Origin: an uncultured Pelagibacteraceae bacterium
GTDB lineage: Bacteria; Pseudomonadota; Alphaproteobacteria; Pelagibacterales; Pelagibacteraceae
NCBI GenBank assembly: GCA_902554195.1
Contig: CACDNT010000005.1
Location: 1 to 44,619 of the forward strand
Length of the DNA: 44,619 nt
Direction of reading: 5' to 3'
Part shown: piece after piece, positions 16,472 through 25,038 of the stretch
Layout of the letters: the number at the start of each line of letters is the position of its first letter
How positions within the stretch are numbered: position 1 is the stretch's first letter
Position numbers and translations under genes: made by a program
The notes under the pieces: model-generated
Told to the model about the DNA's origin: nothing
Database searches by the model: none
What the model saw: the letters and a program-made list of their open reading frames with translations, nothing else

Positions 16472-18065
16472 TACTTCTAAGTATCATATCAGCACCTTTT
16501 TCGGCAATCATTATTGTGGGTGCATTTGTATTACCAGAAGTTATATTAGGCATTATTGATGCATCAATTACTCTTAAATTATTTAAACCCTTTACTTTAA
16601 GAGTTTCATCAACTACTGCCATATCATCTTGTCCCATTTTACATGTGCCAACTGGATGAAAAATAGTTTGCGCATAATTTGATCCAGCTTTTACAAGTTC
16701 TTCATCGTCATTAATATCAATACCAGGTCTATATTCCTCTGGTTTATATTTTTTAAAAGTTTCAGACTCCATCACTATTTTCCTTGTAAGTTTCAAACCT
16801 TTTGCAGCAACCATACGATCATGGTCAGTTGAAAGATAGTTGAGTTTTACTTTTGCATAAATTCTTGAGTCTTTATTAATAATATTTACGTGACCTCTAC
16901 TTGTTGGTCTTATATTTGATACAGTAGGTGTGAATGCATGAAAGTCATGGTTTTTAGTAGCACCTAAAGTGTCCATACTCATTGGTTGCACGTGCCATTG
17001 AAGATCTGGCAATTCTAAAGAAGGATCACTCTTAGCAAACATACACATTTGACTAGCGCCCATTGTCATTGGTCCACTCCTATTAAAAACATATTCTAGG
17101 CCAATCATTAATTTACCAAATAAACTATTAACTTTCTTGTTCAATGATTTAAGTCCATTAACTTTGTAAATTGGTCTGAACATTAAATGGTCTTGTAAAT
17201 TTTCTCCAACTCCCTTTAGTTCATGCACCACAGTTACACCAAGGTCTTTTAATTTTTCTGAATTACCTATTCCGGAAGTTTGTAAAATTTGAGGTGATCC
17301 AATTGATCCAGATGAGAGTATTATTTCTTTGTTAGCTACAACCTTTTTTAGAGCATTTTCTTGCCAGTACTCGATATTTTTAGCAGTTTTATTTTCGAAA
17401 TTAATTTTTTTTACATGAGCATGAGTAATAATCTTTAAATTTTTTCTATTTTTAATTGGGTTTAAATATCCAACTGCAGTACTACACCTAAATCCATCTT
17501 TTTCAGTTACTTGGAAGTATCCACACCCATGATTATCACCAGTATTAAAATCTTTCGTTTTTGGAATACCAAATTCTTCAGCTGCATTTTGAAATTCATT
17601 TAACAGTGGTAATTGTATTCTTTGATCTGAAACAGACAAAGGGCCGCCAACACCATGGTAATTATCTTTACCACGTTCTTGATCTTCAGCTTTGATAAAG
17701 TAAGGAAGAACATCATCCCAACCCCAACCAGTATTACCCAGTTGACGCCAAACATCATAATCTCTACTTTGACCTCTTATATATAGTAAACCATTAATAG
17801 CTGAGCTTCCTCCTAAAGTTTTCCCCCTAGGATAACGAATTGATCGATTATTCATTGTTTCATCAGGCTCGGTTTTATAACACCAATCAACTGAAGGATT
17901 ATGCATAGTTTTGAAATAACCAACCGGTATGTGTATCCAGGGATAATTATCTTTACCACCAGCCTCAATTAAGAGAACTTTATTTTTTGGATTTTCAGAC
18001 AACCTATTAGCTAAAACACATCCAGCAGATCCAGCTCCTAAAATTATAAAATCAAAGTTTTCCAT
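16461..18065 (-). CDS. GMC family FAD-dependent oxidoreductase (choline dehydrogenase-like)
   Basis: A 534-residue flavoprotein. The N-terminal FAD motif is DFIILGAGSAGCVLANRLSE, followed by RGKTLGGSSAINGLLYIRG (GMC signature 1) and SSGSIGSPQILQTSGIG (signature 2). The C-terminus has FHPVGTCKMG with the catalytic His and NTNAPTIMIAEKGADMI. GMC enzymes oxidise alcohols such as choline. Choline dehydrogenase proper is one option, but betaine-aldehyde dehydrogenase and choline transport are not adjacent, so I give only the family. It is the first gene of the minus-strand operon, divergent from the TRAP transporter over 133 bases, and could act on the imported compound. Confidence 0.9.
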   Translation of the reverse strand: MENFDFIILGAGSAGCVLANRLSENPKNKVLLIEAGGKDNYPWIHIPVGYFKTMHNPSVDWCYKTEPDETMNNRSIRYPRGKTLGGSSAINGLLYIRGQSRDYDVWRQLGNTGWGWDDVLPYFIKAEDQERGKDNYHGVGGPLSVSDQRIQLPLLNEFQNAAEEFGIPKTKDFNTGDNHGCGYFQVTEKDGFRCSTAVGYLNPIKNRKNLKIITHAHVKKINFENKTAKNIEYWQENALKKVVANKEIILSSGSIGSPQILQTSGIGNSEKLKDLGVTVVHELKGVGENLQDHLMFRPIYKVNGLKSLNKKVNSLFGKLMIGLEYVFNRSGPMTMGASQMCMFAKSDPSLELPDLQWHVQPMSMDTLGATKNHDFHAFTPTVSNIRPTSRGHVNIINKDSRIYAKVKLNYLSTDHDRMVAAKGLKLTRKIVMESETFKKYKPEEYRPGIDINDDEELVKAGSNYAQTIFHPVGTCKMGQDDMAVVDETLKVKGLNNLRVIDASIMPNITSGNTNAPTIMIAEKGADMILRSNVH

Positions 18066-18169
18066 CTAGAGTTGAAAAGTTTTTTTTATAAATCTCATTT
18101 GTTCATCTTTACACTCATATTAATCAATTGTCACTTGTACGAACTTTGTTTTTCTGATTGTATGTTGTC

Positions 18170-18181
18170 GTTAAATTTAAC
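18170..18181. promoter_or_regulatory. palindrome in the TRAP binding-protein leader
   Basis: A perfect 12-base palindrome, GTTAAATTTAAC, lies 17 bases before the dctP ATG. It sits in an imperfect longer one, with TTGT on the left at 18165-18168 and AACAA at 18183-18187 on the right. A dimeric repressor bound here would control the transporter. The whole GMC/dctP gap otherwise holds no clear promoter. Chance occurrence is possible in AT-rich sequence. Confidence 0.28.
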
Positions 18182-18198
18182 TAACAAGAGGAAAAATA

Positions 18199-19293
18199 AT
18201 GAAAAAAATCATTTCAATGTTGTTTGCAACTGTTTTGGTACTTGGATTTGCATCTAGTGCTAATGCTGCAAAAACACTAAAATGTCAGACAGTTCTTAAC
18301 ACTAAAGCTGATGAAGTTAAAATGTTAAAGGACTTTACTGATACAGTAACAGAACTTACATCTGGATCGTTAAAATTTGAAATTTTACCTGCAGGTGCTG
18401 TTGTAGGAGTTAAAGAAACCTTAGATGCTGTTGATAAAGGTTTGATTGATTGTGGTTTCGCATGGACACACTATTGGTCAGGTGATCACCCTGCTGCTAT
18501 GTTATTTGGTTCCCCAGTAGCTGGTGGTGGAGTAGGTATCGACAATATCGCATTCTTATCATGGTTCCAGTATGGTGGTGGTAAAGAATTATACGATCAA
18601 CTTTGGAAAGAAATGGGAAGAGATATTAAAGGATTTATGATTCAACCAGTTGGTCCAGAAGCTTTAGGTTGGTTTCCAAAACCAATTAAAGATATGGCTG
18701 ACTTTAGAAAGTATAAATTCAGAACTCCTCCAGGAATTCCAGGACAAACTTACAAAGACATTGGTATAGCATCAGTCGCAATGGGTGGTGGAGATATTCT
18801 TCCAGCTCTTGAAGCAGGAACTATTGATGCTGCTGAGTGGTGTTGTCCAAAACCAGACTTAACATTTGGTTTCCAAAAAGTACTAAAGCATTATTACCTA
18901 CAAGGTTTACACCAGGTAGTCGTAAATGCTGACTTTTATATTACTGGAAAAACATATAATGCTATGAGCGCTCATGAGAAAAAGTCACTTGAAGTAGCTG
19001 CTAATGCATCGTTAGCAAAATCTTTAAGCTACAGAATCTATGAGAATGGTAAAGCTTTGAGAGAGTTAACCACTAAACATGGGGTAATTTTAGAAGATAC
19101 TCCTTCTGATTATTTCACAGAGTACATGGCGGCTGCTAAAGCTTCTTTAAACAAGAATGCTAAAGATAATAAATTCTTTAATGAAGTTTATACTTCAATG
19201 AAGAATTTTGCTGATATAGCGGTTCCATTCTGGAGTGGTGCTCAAATGTCTAATGCGAAGTTAGGTATGGCCCACGCAGAAACATTAAAGTAA
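18199..19293 (+). CDS. dctP: TRAP transporter substrate-binding protein (DctP/TakP type)
   Basis: A 364-residue periplasmic protein with a clear signal peptide (KKIISMLFATVLVLGFASSANA, cut after ANA). The fold of the DctP family is shown by PKPIKDMADFRKYKFRTPPG, where the Arg would bind the carboxylate of the ligand, and by ALEAGTIDAAEWCCP. It is longer than typical DctP and closest in style to the large TakP/mannitol-type group, many of which bind keto or hydroxy acids. An aagagg ribosome site precedes the ATG. It delivers its ligand to the DctQ-DctM pair downstream. The ligand is unknown; location near sulfonate genes makes a sulfonate possible. Confidence 0.93.
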   Translation: MKKIISMLFATVLVLGFASSANAAKTLKCQTVLNTKADEVKMLKDFTDTVTELTSGSLKFEILPAGAVVGVKETLDAVDKGLIDCGFAWTHYWSGDHPAAMLFGSPVAGGGVGIDNIAFLSWFQYGGGKELYDQLWKEMGRDIKGFMIQPVGPEALGWFPKPIKDMADFRKYKFRTPPGIPGQTYKDIGIASVAMGGGDILPALEAGTIDAAEWCCPKPDLTFGFQKVLKHYYLQGLHQVVVNADFYITGKTYNAMSAHEKKSLEVAANASLAKSLSYRIYENGKALRELTTKHGVILEDTPSDYFTEYMAAAKASLNKNAKDNKFFNEVYTSMKNFADIAVPFWSGAQMSNAKLGMAHAETLK

Positions 19294-19316
19294 TCAGTAA
19301 TTAATCTTGATTTAAT

Positions 19317-19350
19317 TAGAGCGGACTTTTACAGTCCGCTCTAGTTTTTT
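19317..19350 (+). terminator. intrinsic terminator between dctP and dctQ
   Basis: Perfect 10-base arms at 19317-19326 (tagagcggac) and 19334-19343 enclose a 7-base loop, followed by G and six T. This is the strongest intrinsic terminator seen in the window. Lying inside the transporter operon, it would stop most transcripts after the binding-protein gene and let a fraction read through to dctQM, giving an excess of the periplasmic protein. Confidence 0.85.
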
Positions 19351-19363
19351 ATACATAAATCTT

Positions 19364-19978
19364 ATGGCAGAAGAACCAGATAAACTAGATATATCAGATG
19401 AAATGATTGCCGAAAGGCGAGGCGGTTTAGGAAAAATGCCTGAAGATATGCCATTCTGGATGGCTAAATCTATTACAAGTATTGATAAATTCAGTAAATG
19501 GATTGGTAATATAGTTTGCTGGATATTGATGCCATTAATTTTTGCAATGACTTATGAAGTTCTTGCAAGAAAATTATTTTTAGCACCAACAATTTGGGCT
19601 TACGACATAAGTCGTTTTTTATATGGAGCACTTTTTATGCTGGGTGCTGGTTACGCTCTTTCTAGAGGAGTCCATATAAGAGCAGATTTTTTATACAGAA
19701 ATTTTAAAACTAAAAACCAAGGTTTAATAGACTTTTGGTTATATTTATTATTTTATTTTCCAGGTTTAATTGTTTTTCTTTATATGACTATAGGATTTGT
19801 TGGAGAATCAATACAAAGAGGTGAAAGAGGTATGGATACCACATGGATGCCTTACATGTGGCCAATCAAAACTTGTTTACTGGTTGGTATAATATTTTTA
19901 CTAGTTCAAGGAGTTTCTGAGTTGCTTAAAAGTTATTGGGCAGCAAAAAAGGGCGAGTGGCCTGGAGAGACTAAATGA
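19364..19978 (+). CDS. dctQ: TRAP transporter small membrane subunit DctQ
   Basis: A 204-residue membrane protein with four spans (around residues 47-68, 83-103, 122-142 and 165-187) and a hydrophilic N-terminal stretch of about 35 residues that is longer than usual. The conserved WAYDISRFLYGALFMLGAGYAL and RADF elements fit DctQ. It forms the membrane complex with DctM. No good ribosome site is visible between the terminator hairpin and the ATG, which may further limit its expression relative to dctP. Its stop overlaps the dctM start (ATGA). Confidence 0.9.
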   Translation: MAEEPDKLDISDEMIAERRGGLGKMPEDMPFWMAKSITSIDKFSKWIGNIVCWILMPLIFAMTYEVLARKLFLAPTIWAYDISRFLYGALFMLGAGYALSRGVHIRADFLYRNFKTKNQGLIDFWLYLLFYFPGLIVFLYMTIGFVGESIQRGERGMDTTWMPYMWPIKTCLLVGIIFLLVQGVSELLKSYWAAKKGEWPGETK

Positions 19979-21309
19979 TTGCTGAGTTTATAGACCCAGC
20001 CATCTTAGGTTTTATTCTTGTTGGCGTAATGCTATTTGCAATATTTGTAGGTTTCCCAATTTCATTTACATTAATTTTCTTAGGTTTCGTATTTGGTTAT
20101 TTAGGATTTGGAAAACTAGTTTTTTATTTAATGACTCTCCAATTTTCTATGGTAATGACGGAGCAGACACTTGCCGCCGTCCCTCTCTTTGTCTTTATGG
20201 GAATTATGATGGAACAAGCTGGATTAATGGAAAGATTATTTTCAGCGTTCCAAATGATGTTAGCAAAAGTTAAAGGATCTTTATATTATGCAGTTTTATT
20301 TGTTTCTGTAATATTTGCTGCTGCAACAGGAATTGTTGGTGCCTCTGTAACAATACTTGGGATTATGGCTGCAAAATCTATGAATAGATCTGGGTATGAT
20401 GTGAGACTTGCAGCTGGAACTATCACAGCTGGAGGAACTTTAGGAATATTAATTCCACCAAGTATTATGTTAGTTGTAATGGGGCCTATAATGGAAATTC
20501 CAGTAATAGATTTATTTGCTGCTGCAATTATACCAGGAATTCTACTTGCAAGTTTATACGCCGGTTACACAACAATCAGATGTATGATTAATCCAAAATT
20601 AGGACCAGTGATACCTGAAGATATGAGAGCTGCAAGCATGAAAGATGTGTGGATTGAATTTTTCTTGGGTTTAGTTCCACCAGCAGCTTTAGTATTTGCA
20701 GCATTAGGAAGTATTTTATTTGGTTTTGCAACACCAACTGAAGCTGCAGGATGTGGAGCGATGGGTGCTTTACTTCTTTCATTAGCTTATAAAAAATTAA
20801 CTCTTCCAAAATTACAGGAGGCATTAGTAAAAACACTAGAGATTACAGCATTGATAATGGTTTTAGTTGCTGCTTCAAATTTTTTTGGCGCTGTTTTCGC
20901 AAGACTAGGAACTCCAACTTTATTAACTGAATTTTTATTAGGTCTTGAAATGAATAAATATTTAATTCTAGCAATGGTTATGGTAATGATATTTTTATTG
21001 GGATGGCCTTTAGAATGGGTACCTATAGTAATGATTATCGTTCCAATAATATTACCATTGATCGAAGCATTAGGATTTAATTTGACTTGGTTTGCTATCC
21101 TAGTGGCTGTAAATTTACAAACCGCCTGGCTTTCACCTCCAGTCGCATTATCTGCGTATTTTTTAAAAGGAGTAGTACCAGAATGGGATTTAAAGGATAT
21201 TTACTATGGAATGATGCAGTTTATGGTCTTACAGATTTTTGGTTTAATTTTAATAATTATATTTCCCAAAATTGCTTTATGGTTACCAACTCTCTTATAT
21301 GGACAGTAG
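19975..21309 (+). CDS. dctM: TRAP transporter large permease subunit DctM
   Basis: A 444-residue permease with about 12 membrane segments. Conserved DctM motifs are VPLFVFMGIMMEQAG near residue 65, FAAATGIVGASVTILG near residue 110, GGTLGILIPPSIMLVV and the repeat-related LQTAWLSPPVALSAYF near the C-terminus. It is the sodium- or proton-driven channel of the transporter. The overlap with dctQ ensures coupled synthesis. The 444-residue length belongs with the larger DctM group that pairs with TakP-like binding proteins, consistent with the 364-residue dctP. Confidence 0.94.
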   Translation: MIAEFIDPAILGFILVGVMLFAIFVGFPISFTLIFLGFVFGYLGFGKLVFYLMTLQFSMVMTEQTLAAVPLFVFMGIMMEQAGLMERLFSAFQMMLAKVKGSLYYAVLFVSVIFAAATGIVGASVTILGIMAAKSMNRSGYDVRLAAGTITAGGTLGILIPPSIMLVVMGPIMEIPVIDLFAAAIIPGILLASLYAGYTTIRCMINPKLGPVIPEDMRAASMKDVWIEFFLGLVPPAALVFAALGSILFGFATPTEAAGCGAMGALLLSLAYKKLTLPKLQEALVKTLEITALIMVLVAASNFFGAVFARLGTPTLLTEFLLGLEMNKYLILAMVMVMIFLLGWPLEWVPIVMIIVPIILPLIEALGFNLTWFAILVAVNLQTAWLSPPVALSAYFLKGVVPEWDLKDIYYGMMQFMVLQIFGLILIIIFPKIALWLPTLLYGQ

Positions 21310-21334
21310 AAAGTTAAAGTTTTATATTACTTGA

Positions 21335-22792
21335 GTGAGTCCTCAAAATATAAAAAAAAATCTTACTAATTGGGATTTAGTTTCAGTAAATCCTATTGAT
21401 AAAAATTGGGATTGGAAAATTCTATTTTGCTTTTGGGGCGTAAATATACAAAGTGTTATTGGCTTTTCATTGATCGTATCTCTTTATCTAATTTATGATC
21501 TTAATACTTTCGTTGTGTTTACTGGGACAATAATTGGAACATTATTAATTTACATCTTTTCAAATTTAATAGGAAAACCATCTCAAAAAAACGGATTACC
21601 TTTTATTGTTTTACTAAGATCATCACTAGGTGTTATTGGTGCAAAATACTTTGGATTGATTAGATTTTTTGTTGGTATTTTTTTATTCGGTATTCAAACA
21701 TATTTTTTATCAAAAGCATTTAGTTATCTTATAAGAATATCATTTTTTTCAATAGAACCCATGTTCCTTGATAAAGAAATATTTTTAATATTCTTTCTAG
21801 GAATGAATTTAATCGATTGGACCGCAATTATTATTGCAATAATTTTGCAAGGTTTTTTATTTAGTGCAGGAATGAATATAAACAAAAAAATTATTATATT
21901 TTCAGCTATAACAGTGTATTTTGGGATGTTATTGTTTTTTTTATCAGTTTTGCTTAGTGATGTTAAATTTACTTCTCAAGCTTTCTTAAATATTTTAAAT
22001 ACTGAAAATTTTCTTAATAAAGATAATTTTGGGCCATTAATAACAGTCTCTGGCACAGTGTTTGCTTATTTCTCAGTTGTAATTTTGAGTTTCGGTGATT
22101 TTTCTAGATATGTCAAAGATGAAAGTCAGCTTAAAAAAGGAAATTTTAGCTTAATTTTAAATTTATTAATCTTTTCTTTTTTTGCGCTGTTTATCGTTTC
22201 TGGCATGGATGCTTTTTTGAAGCAAGATCCAGAAAATTTAAACAGAATTTTAACAAATCCAACAGATATTCTTGGAAAATTAGACAATTTATTCCTGGTT
22301 GTTTTAGCTTTAATTTTTATAATTATTGCTTCTGCTTCAACAAATTTAATAGTTAATTTTATTCCATCTCAATACACTTTGGTAAATTTTTTACCTTTCT
22401 CTTTATCTATTAGGAGTGCAGGTTTAATAATTTCAATTCTAGGTTTCATGATTGGAATATTTTGGTTAACTTTTTTAAGTCAAGTTGGAGCCTTATCTTT
22501 CATTGATACTTTTGGAGCTTTTTTTGGACCACTTTTTGGAATTATGATTTCTGACTTTTATTTTATTCAAAAGAGTAAGATAAATAGTAAAGATATATAT
22601 TCTTTAGAGAATAATGGAATTTATTATTATACTGGGGGTTGGCATATAAAAGGAGTTTATTCTGCAATTATAGGTTTTATTTTTTCTGCTTCAACAATTT
22701 GGAATGCTAATTTGATGTTTCTTCAATCATTTTCTTGGATTATAGGAGCAGCTATAGCTGCTTTTACATATTATTTATTAGCCAGAGAATAA
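21335..22792 (+). CDS. NCS1 family permease (cytosine/purine/hydantoin type)
   Basis: A 485-residue protein with about 12 membrane spans and the NCS1 (CodB/Mhp1) pattern: N-terminal NWDLVSVNPIDKNWDWKILFCFWG, GLPFIVLLRSSLGVIGA in helix 3, and GDFSRYVKD in the core. The family takes up nucleobases, hydantoins, allantoin or thiamine precursors with sodium or protons. The substrate cannot be assigned. The start is a GTG 25 bases after dctM, so cotranscription with the TRAP genes is likely. The following SDR begins 4 bases after its stop. Confidence 0.85.
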   Translation: MSPQNIKKNLTNWDLVSVNPIDKNWDWKILFCFWGVNIQSVIGFSLIVSLYLIYDLNTFVVFTGTIIGTLLIYIFSNLIGKPSQKNGLPFIVLLRSSLGVIGAKYFGLIRFFVGIFLFGIQTYFLSKAFSYLIRISFFSIEPMFLDKEIFLIFFLGMNLIDWTAIIIAIILQGFLFSAGMNINKKIIIFSAITVYFGMLLFFLSVLLSDVKFTSQAFLNILNTENFLNKDNFGPLITVSGTVFAYFSVVILSFGDFSRYVKDESQLKKGNFSLILNLLIFSFFALFIVSGMDAFLKQDPENLNRILTNPTDILGKLDNLFLVVLALIFIIIASASTNLIVNFIPSQYTLVNFLPFSLSIRSAGLIISILGFMIGIFWLTFLSQVGALSFIDTFGAFFGPLFGIMISDFYFIQKSKINSKDIYSLENNGIYYYTGGWHIKGVYSAIIGFIFSASTIWNANLMFLQSFSWIIGAAIAAFTYYLLARE

Positions 22793-22796
22793 AACA

Positions 22797-23549
22797 ATGA
22801 AAAAAATTAGTTATGATTTTAAAAATAGAACTGCAATCGTAACTGGAGGCGCCCAAGGATTTGGATTAGATATTTCTAAAAGGCTTTTAGAGTCTGGTGC
22901 AAGTGTAATAATATGGGATAACGACTCTAAGGCTATTAAAAAAGCTATTAAAGATTTAAACAATCCTAATTTAAGTTCCCATGTTGTGGATGTATCCAAT
23001 TATGGGGAGGTTGATAAAACTGTAAATGAAATTACAAAAAACTCAAACATTGACATTTTAATAAATAATGCTGGGATAACTGGTCCTACAGCTACGTTAT
23101 GGGAGTACGACATAGAAATGTGGAAAAAAGTTGTAGAGATCAATTTAATGGGAACATTTAACTGTTGCAGGTCAATAGTCCCAAACATGATAAAAAATAA
23201 TTATGGGAGAATTGTTAATGTGGCCTCAGTAGCTGGAAAAGATGGAAATGCCAATGCCAGTGCTTATAGCGTCGGAAAAGCTGGTGCAATAGGTTTAACA
23301 AAATCATTAGGCAAAGAGCTTGCAGATAAGAATATAGCTGTAAATGCAGTAACTCCAGCAGGAGCAAAAACTAGAATTTTAGATCAAATGACCAAAGAAC
23401 ATGTCCAAAGAATGCTTTCAAAAGTGCCTAGAGGTCGATTTTTGGAGGTTGAAGAGTTTACCTCATTGATTTGTTGGCTTTCGTCTGAGGAAAACACTTT
23501 TTCAACAGCGGCAGTCTTTGATATTAGTGGTGGTCGTTCGACTTACTAA
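22797..23549 (+). CDS. short-chain dehydrogenase/reductase (FabG-like)
   Basis: A 250-residue classical SDR with TGGAQGFGLDI (coenzyme loop), NNAGITG, and the Ser of NVASVAGKDG with YSVGK as catalytic residues. The C-terminal FDISGGRSTY matches the family's ISGG ending. It follows the NCS1 permease by 4 bases, so the two may import and then oxidise the same compound. It is not an obvious fatty-acid FabG, as no acyl-carrier genes are nearby. Two minus-strand frames inside it are shadows. Confidence 0.87.
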   Translation: MKKISYDFKNRTAIVTGGAQGFGLDISKRLLESGASVIIWDNDSKAIKKAIKDLNNPNLSSHVVDVSNYGEVDKTVNEITKNSNIDILINNAGITGPTATLWEYDIEMWKKVVEINLMGTFNCCRSIVPNMIKNNYGRIVNVASVAGKDGNANASAYSVGKAGAIGLTKSLGKELADKNIAVNAVTPAGAKTRILDQMTKEHVQRMLSKVPRGRFLEVEEFTSLICWLSSEENTFSTAAVFDISGGRSTY

Positions 23550-23683
23550 CTTCTTGGCTTTTGCTCAATTATTTTAATATTATTAATTTTAGCTCTACTA
23601 AATTTGATATCTTTAGACATAACTGGTGCAAAAATCATTATAGACCAGTAAATTAAGAGTATAAAAGCAGATATTGTCTTCAT
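23546..23683 (-). CDS. 45-residue membrane or secreted small protein
   Basis: A minus-strand frame beginning at ATG, with an N-terminal hydrophobic helix (TISAFILLIYWSIMIFAPV) and a basic tail (DIKFSRAKINNIKIIEQKP). It overlaps the end of the SDR by 4 bases in convergent orientation and fills an otherwise empty gap. I do not recognise it. The helix could be an uncleaved signal anchor. Confidence 0.45.
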   Translation of the reverse strand: MKTISAFILLIYWSIMIFAPVMSKDIKFSRAKINNIKIIEQKPRS

Positions 23684-23766
23684 AATATTTATATAGAACT
23701 AAATATTGAATTTTGAATGTTTAAATTTTGTCTAAATAATGTATGAAGAATTTTTTTTAATTTTTT

Positions 23767-24417
23767 ATGAAAATTTTATTAAATATTTTAATCATCACAA
23801 TTTTATCTATAAACTTGTCTTTAGCAGATGAATTACAAGTCTTTGATTTTACTGAAACAGAGCTCGCAGAACTTAAAGTTAGAAAGGTAAGAGGGGCTGA
23901 CAATAAAACACTTTATACCGTTGGAACAAATGATAGCGGAAATTATTTGAAATCGGTTGCTGATAATGCAGCCTCTGGCCTTGGAAAAGAGATCAAGATA
24001 AACTTAGATAAGACCCCATTTATAAACATAACTTGGAAAATTGAGAAAGATCTGTCAGGAATTAAAGAAAATACGAAAAAAGGGCATGATTTTGCTGCAA
24101 GAGTTTTTGTGATTAAAAAAACTGGAGCTACACCATTATCAAATAGAGCAATTAATTATGTTTTCTCAAGCAATAATGAAGTTGGGGCAAATTTTCCAAG
24201 TCCATATACAAAAAAATCGATAGACAATGTTTTAGCTAGCACAAAAGATAATTTAAATGAATGGGTAACAGTTAAAGCTAATGTTAAAGAGGATTTTAGA
24301 AGATTACACGATCTAGATGTTAAAGAGCTTGATGGAATTGCTATTATGTCTGATACTGATAACTCAAAGATGAAATCTATAGCTTATTTTCAAAATATAT
24401 ATTTTTCATCTCAATAA
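23767..24417 (+). CDS. DUF3047 family secreted protein
   Basis: A 216-residue exported protein with a signal peptide (ILLNILIITILSINLSLA, cut after LA). The mature part fits DUF3047: FINITWKIEKDLSG, the DFAARVFVI strand, the AINYVFSS turn, NVKEDFRRL and DGIAIMSDTDN, ending in AYFQNIYFSS. The fold is a predicted beta sandwich of unknown function; no catalytic residues are established. It stands alone between small convergent genes, so context offers no clue. The family call is from recalled conserved blocks. Confidence 0.8.
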   Translation: MKILLNILIITILSINLSLADELQVFDFTETELAELKVRKVRGADNKTLYTVGTNDSGNYLKSVADNAASGLGKEIKINLDKTPFINITWKIEKDLSGIKENTKKGHDFAARVFVIKKTGATPLSNRAINYVFSSNNEVGANFPSPYTKKSIDNVLASTKDNLNEWVTVKANVKEDFRRLHDLDVKELDGIAIMSDTDNSKMKSIAYFQNIYFSSQ

Positions 24418-24558
24418 TTAGAATTTAAGATATTTTTTAAGATAAATATTAAATAAAGAAAGTATAACAGCTACTACAACATCTTCTAAAGGACTTGCTT
24501 GTGGATAACCAAAGTTCCATGCGGTAACCATCACTAACCAAATTACAAATATATTCAT
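24418..24558 (-). CDS. 46-residue membrane protein
   Basis: A minus-strand frame with two hydrophobic stretches (NIFVIWLVMVTAWNFGYP and DVVVAVILSLFNIYL) and a basic end. Its stop directly follows the DUF3047 stop on the other strand, and it starts 57 bases before ybgC, divergently. The NFGYP-Q-x-SPLED linker between helices looks like a real loop. No family recognised. Confidence 0.5.
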   Translation of the reverse strand: MNIFVIWLVMVTAWNFGYPQASPLEDVVVAVILSLFNIYLKKYLKF

Positions 24559-24615
24559 TAAATAGTTATACCTTAGTTTCTATTAAATAGTTTACTTTTT
24601 TGATATAATTATATT

Positions 24616-25038
24616 ATGCATGAAAATTTTTTTCATACTTTAAAAGTTTACTATGAAGATACTGATGCTGGAGGAGTAGTATATTATGCTAATTACTTGA
24701 AGTTTTTAGAGAGAGCTAGAACAGAAGCTCTTCATTCAATTGGGTTCAGTAACCAAAGAGTGAAAAAGGATTTTAGTTCATTAATCATAGTTAAAGCTTG
24801 CAACATTGAATATAAGAAACCCGCCAGCCTTGAAGATGAACTAACAATAAGATCTTTTGTGAAATCTATCACCAAAACATCTTTTTTTATGAATCAAATA
24901 ATAACTAAAGGTGAAGAAACTATAGTTGAAGCACAAGTTCATTTAGTTTTTGTAAATGACTTAGGCAAACCAGTAAAAATACCTGATGAAATTTACTCAA
25001 AATTTAAACCTTATTTTTGTGATACTATTAAAATTTAG
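24616..25038 (+). CDS. ybgC: YbgC-type acyl-CoA thioesterase (hotdog fold)
   Basis: A 140-residue hotdog-fold enzyme. VYYEDTDAGGVVYYANYLKFLERARTE near the N-terminus (quoted here only as its key features: the DTDAGGVVYY core with the catalytic Asp and the YLKFLERAR helix) is diagnostic for YbgC. The family hydrolyses short- or long-chain acyl-CoA and is usually the first gene of the tol-pal cluster. Here tolQRAB are absent and ybgC stands apart, ending convergently with the uracil-DNA glycosylase by an 11-base overlap. Confidence 0.9.
   Translation: MHENFFHTLKVYYEDTDAGGVVYYANYLKFLERARTEALHSIGFSNQRVKKDFSSLIIVKACNIEYKKPASLEDELTIRSFVKSITKTSFFMNQIITKGEETIVEAQVHLVFVNDLGKPVKIPDEIYSKFKPYFCDTIKI

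Noticed and set aside
18066..18198. Riboswitch or structured leader between the GMC gene and dctP
   Set aside because: Apart from one short palindrome, no helices, conserved riboswitch cores or expression-platform hairpins were seen.
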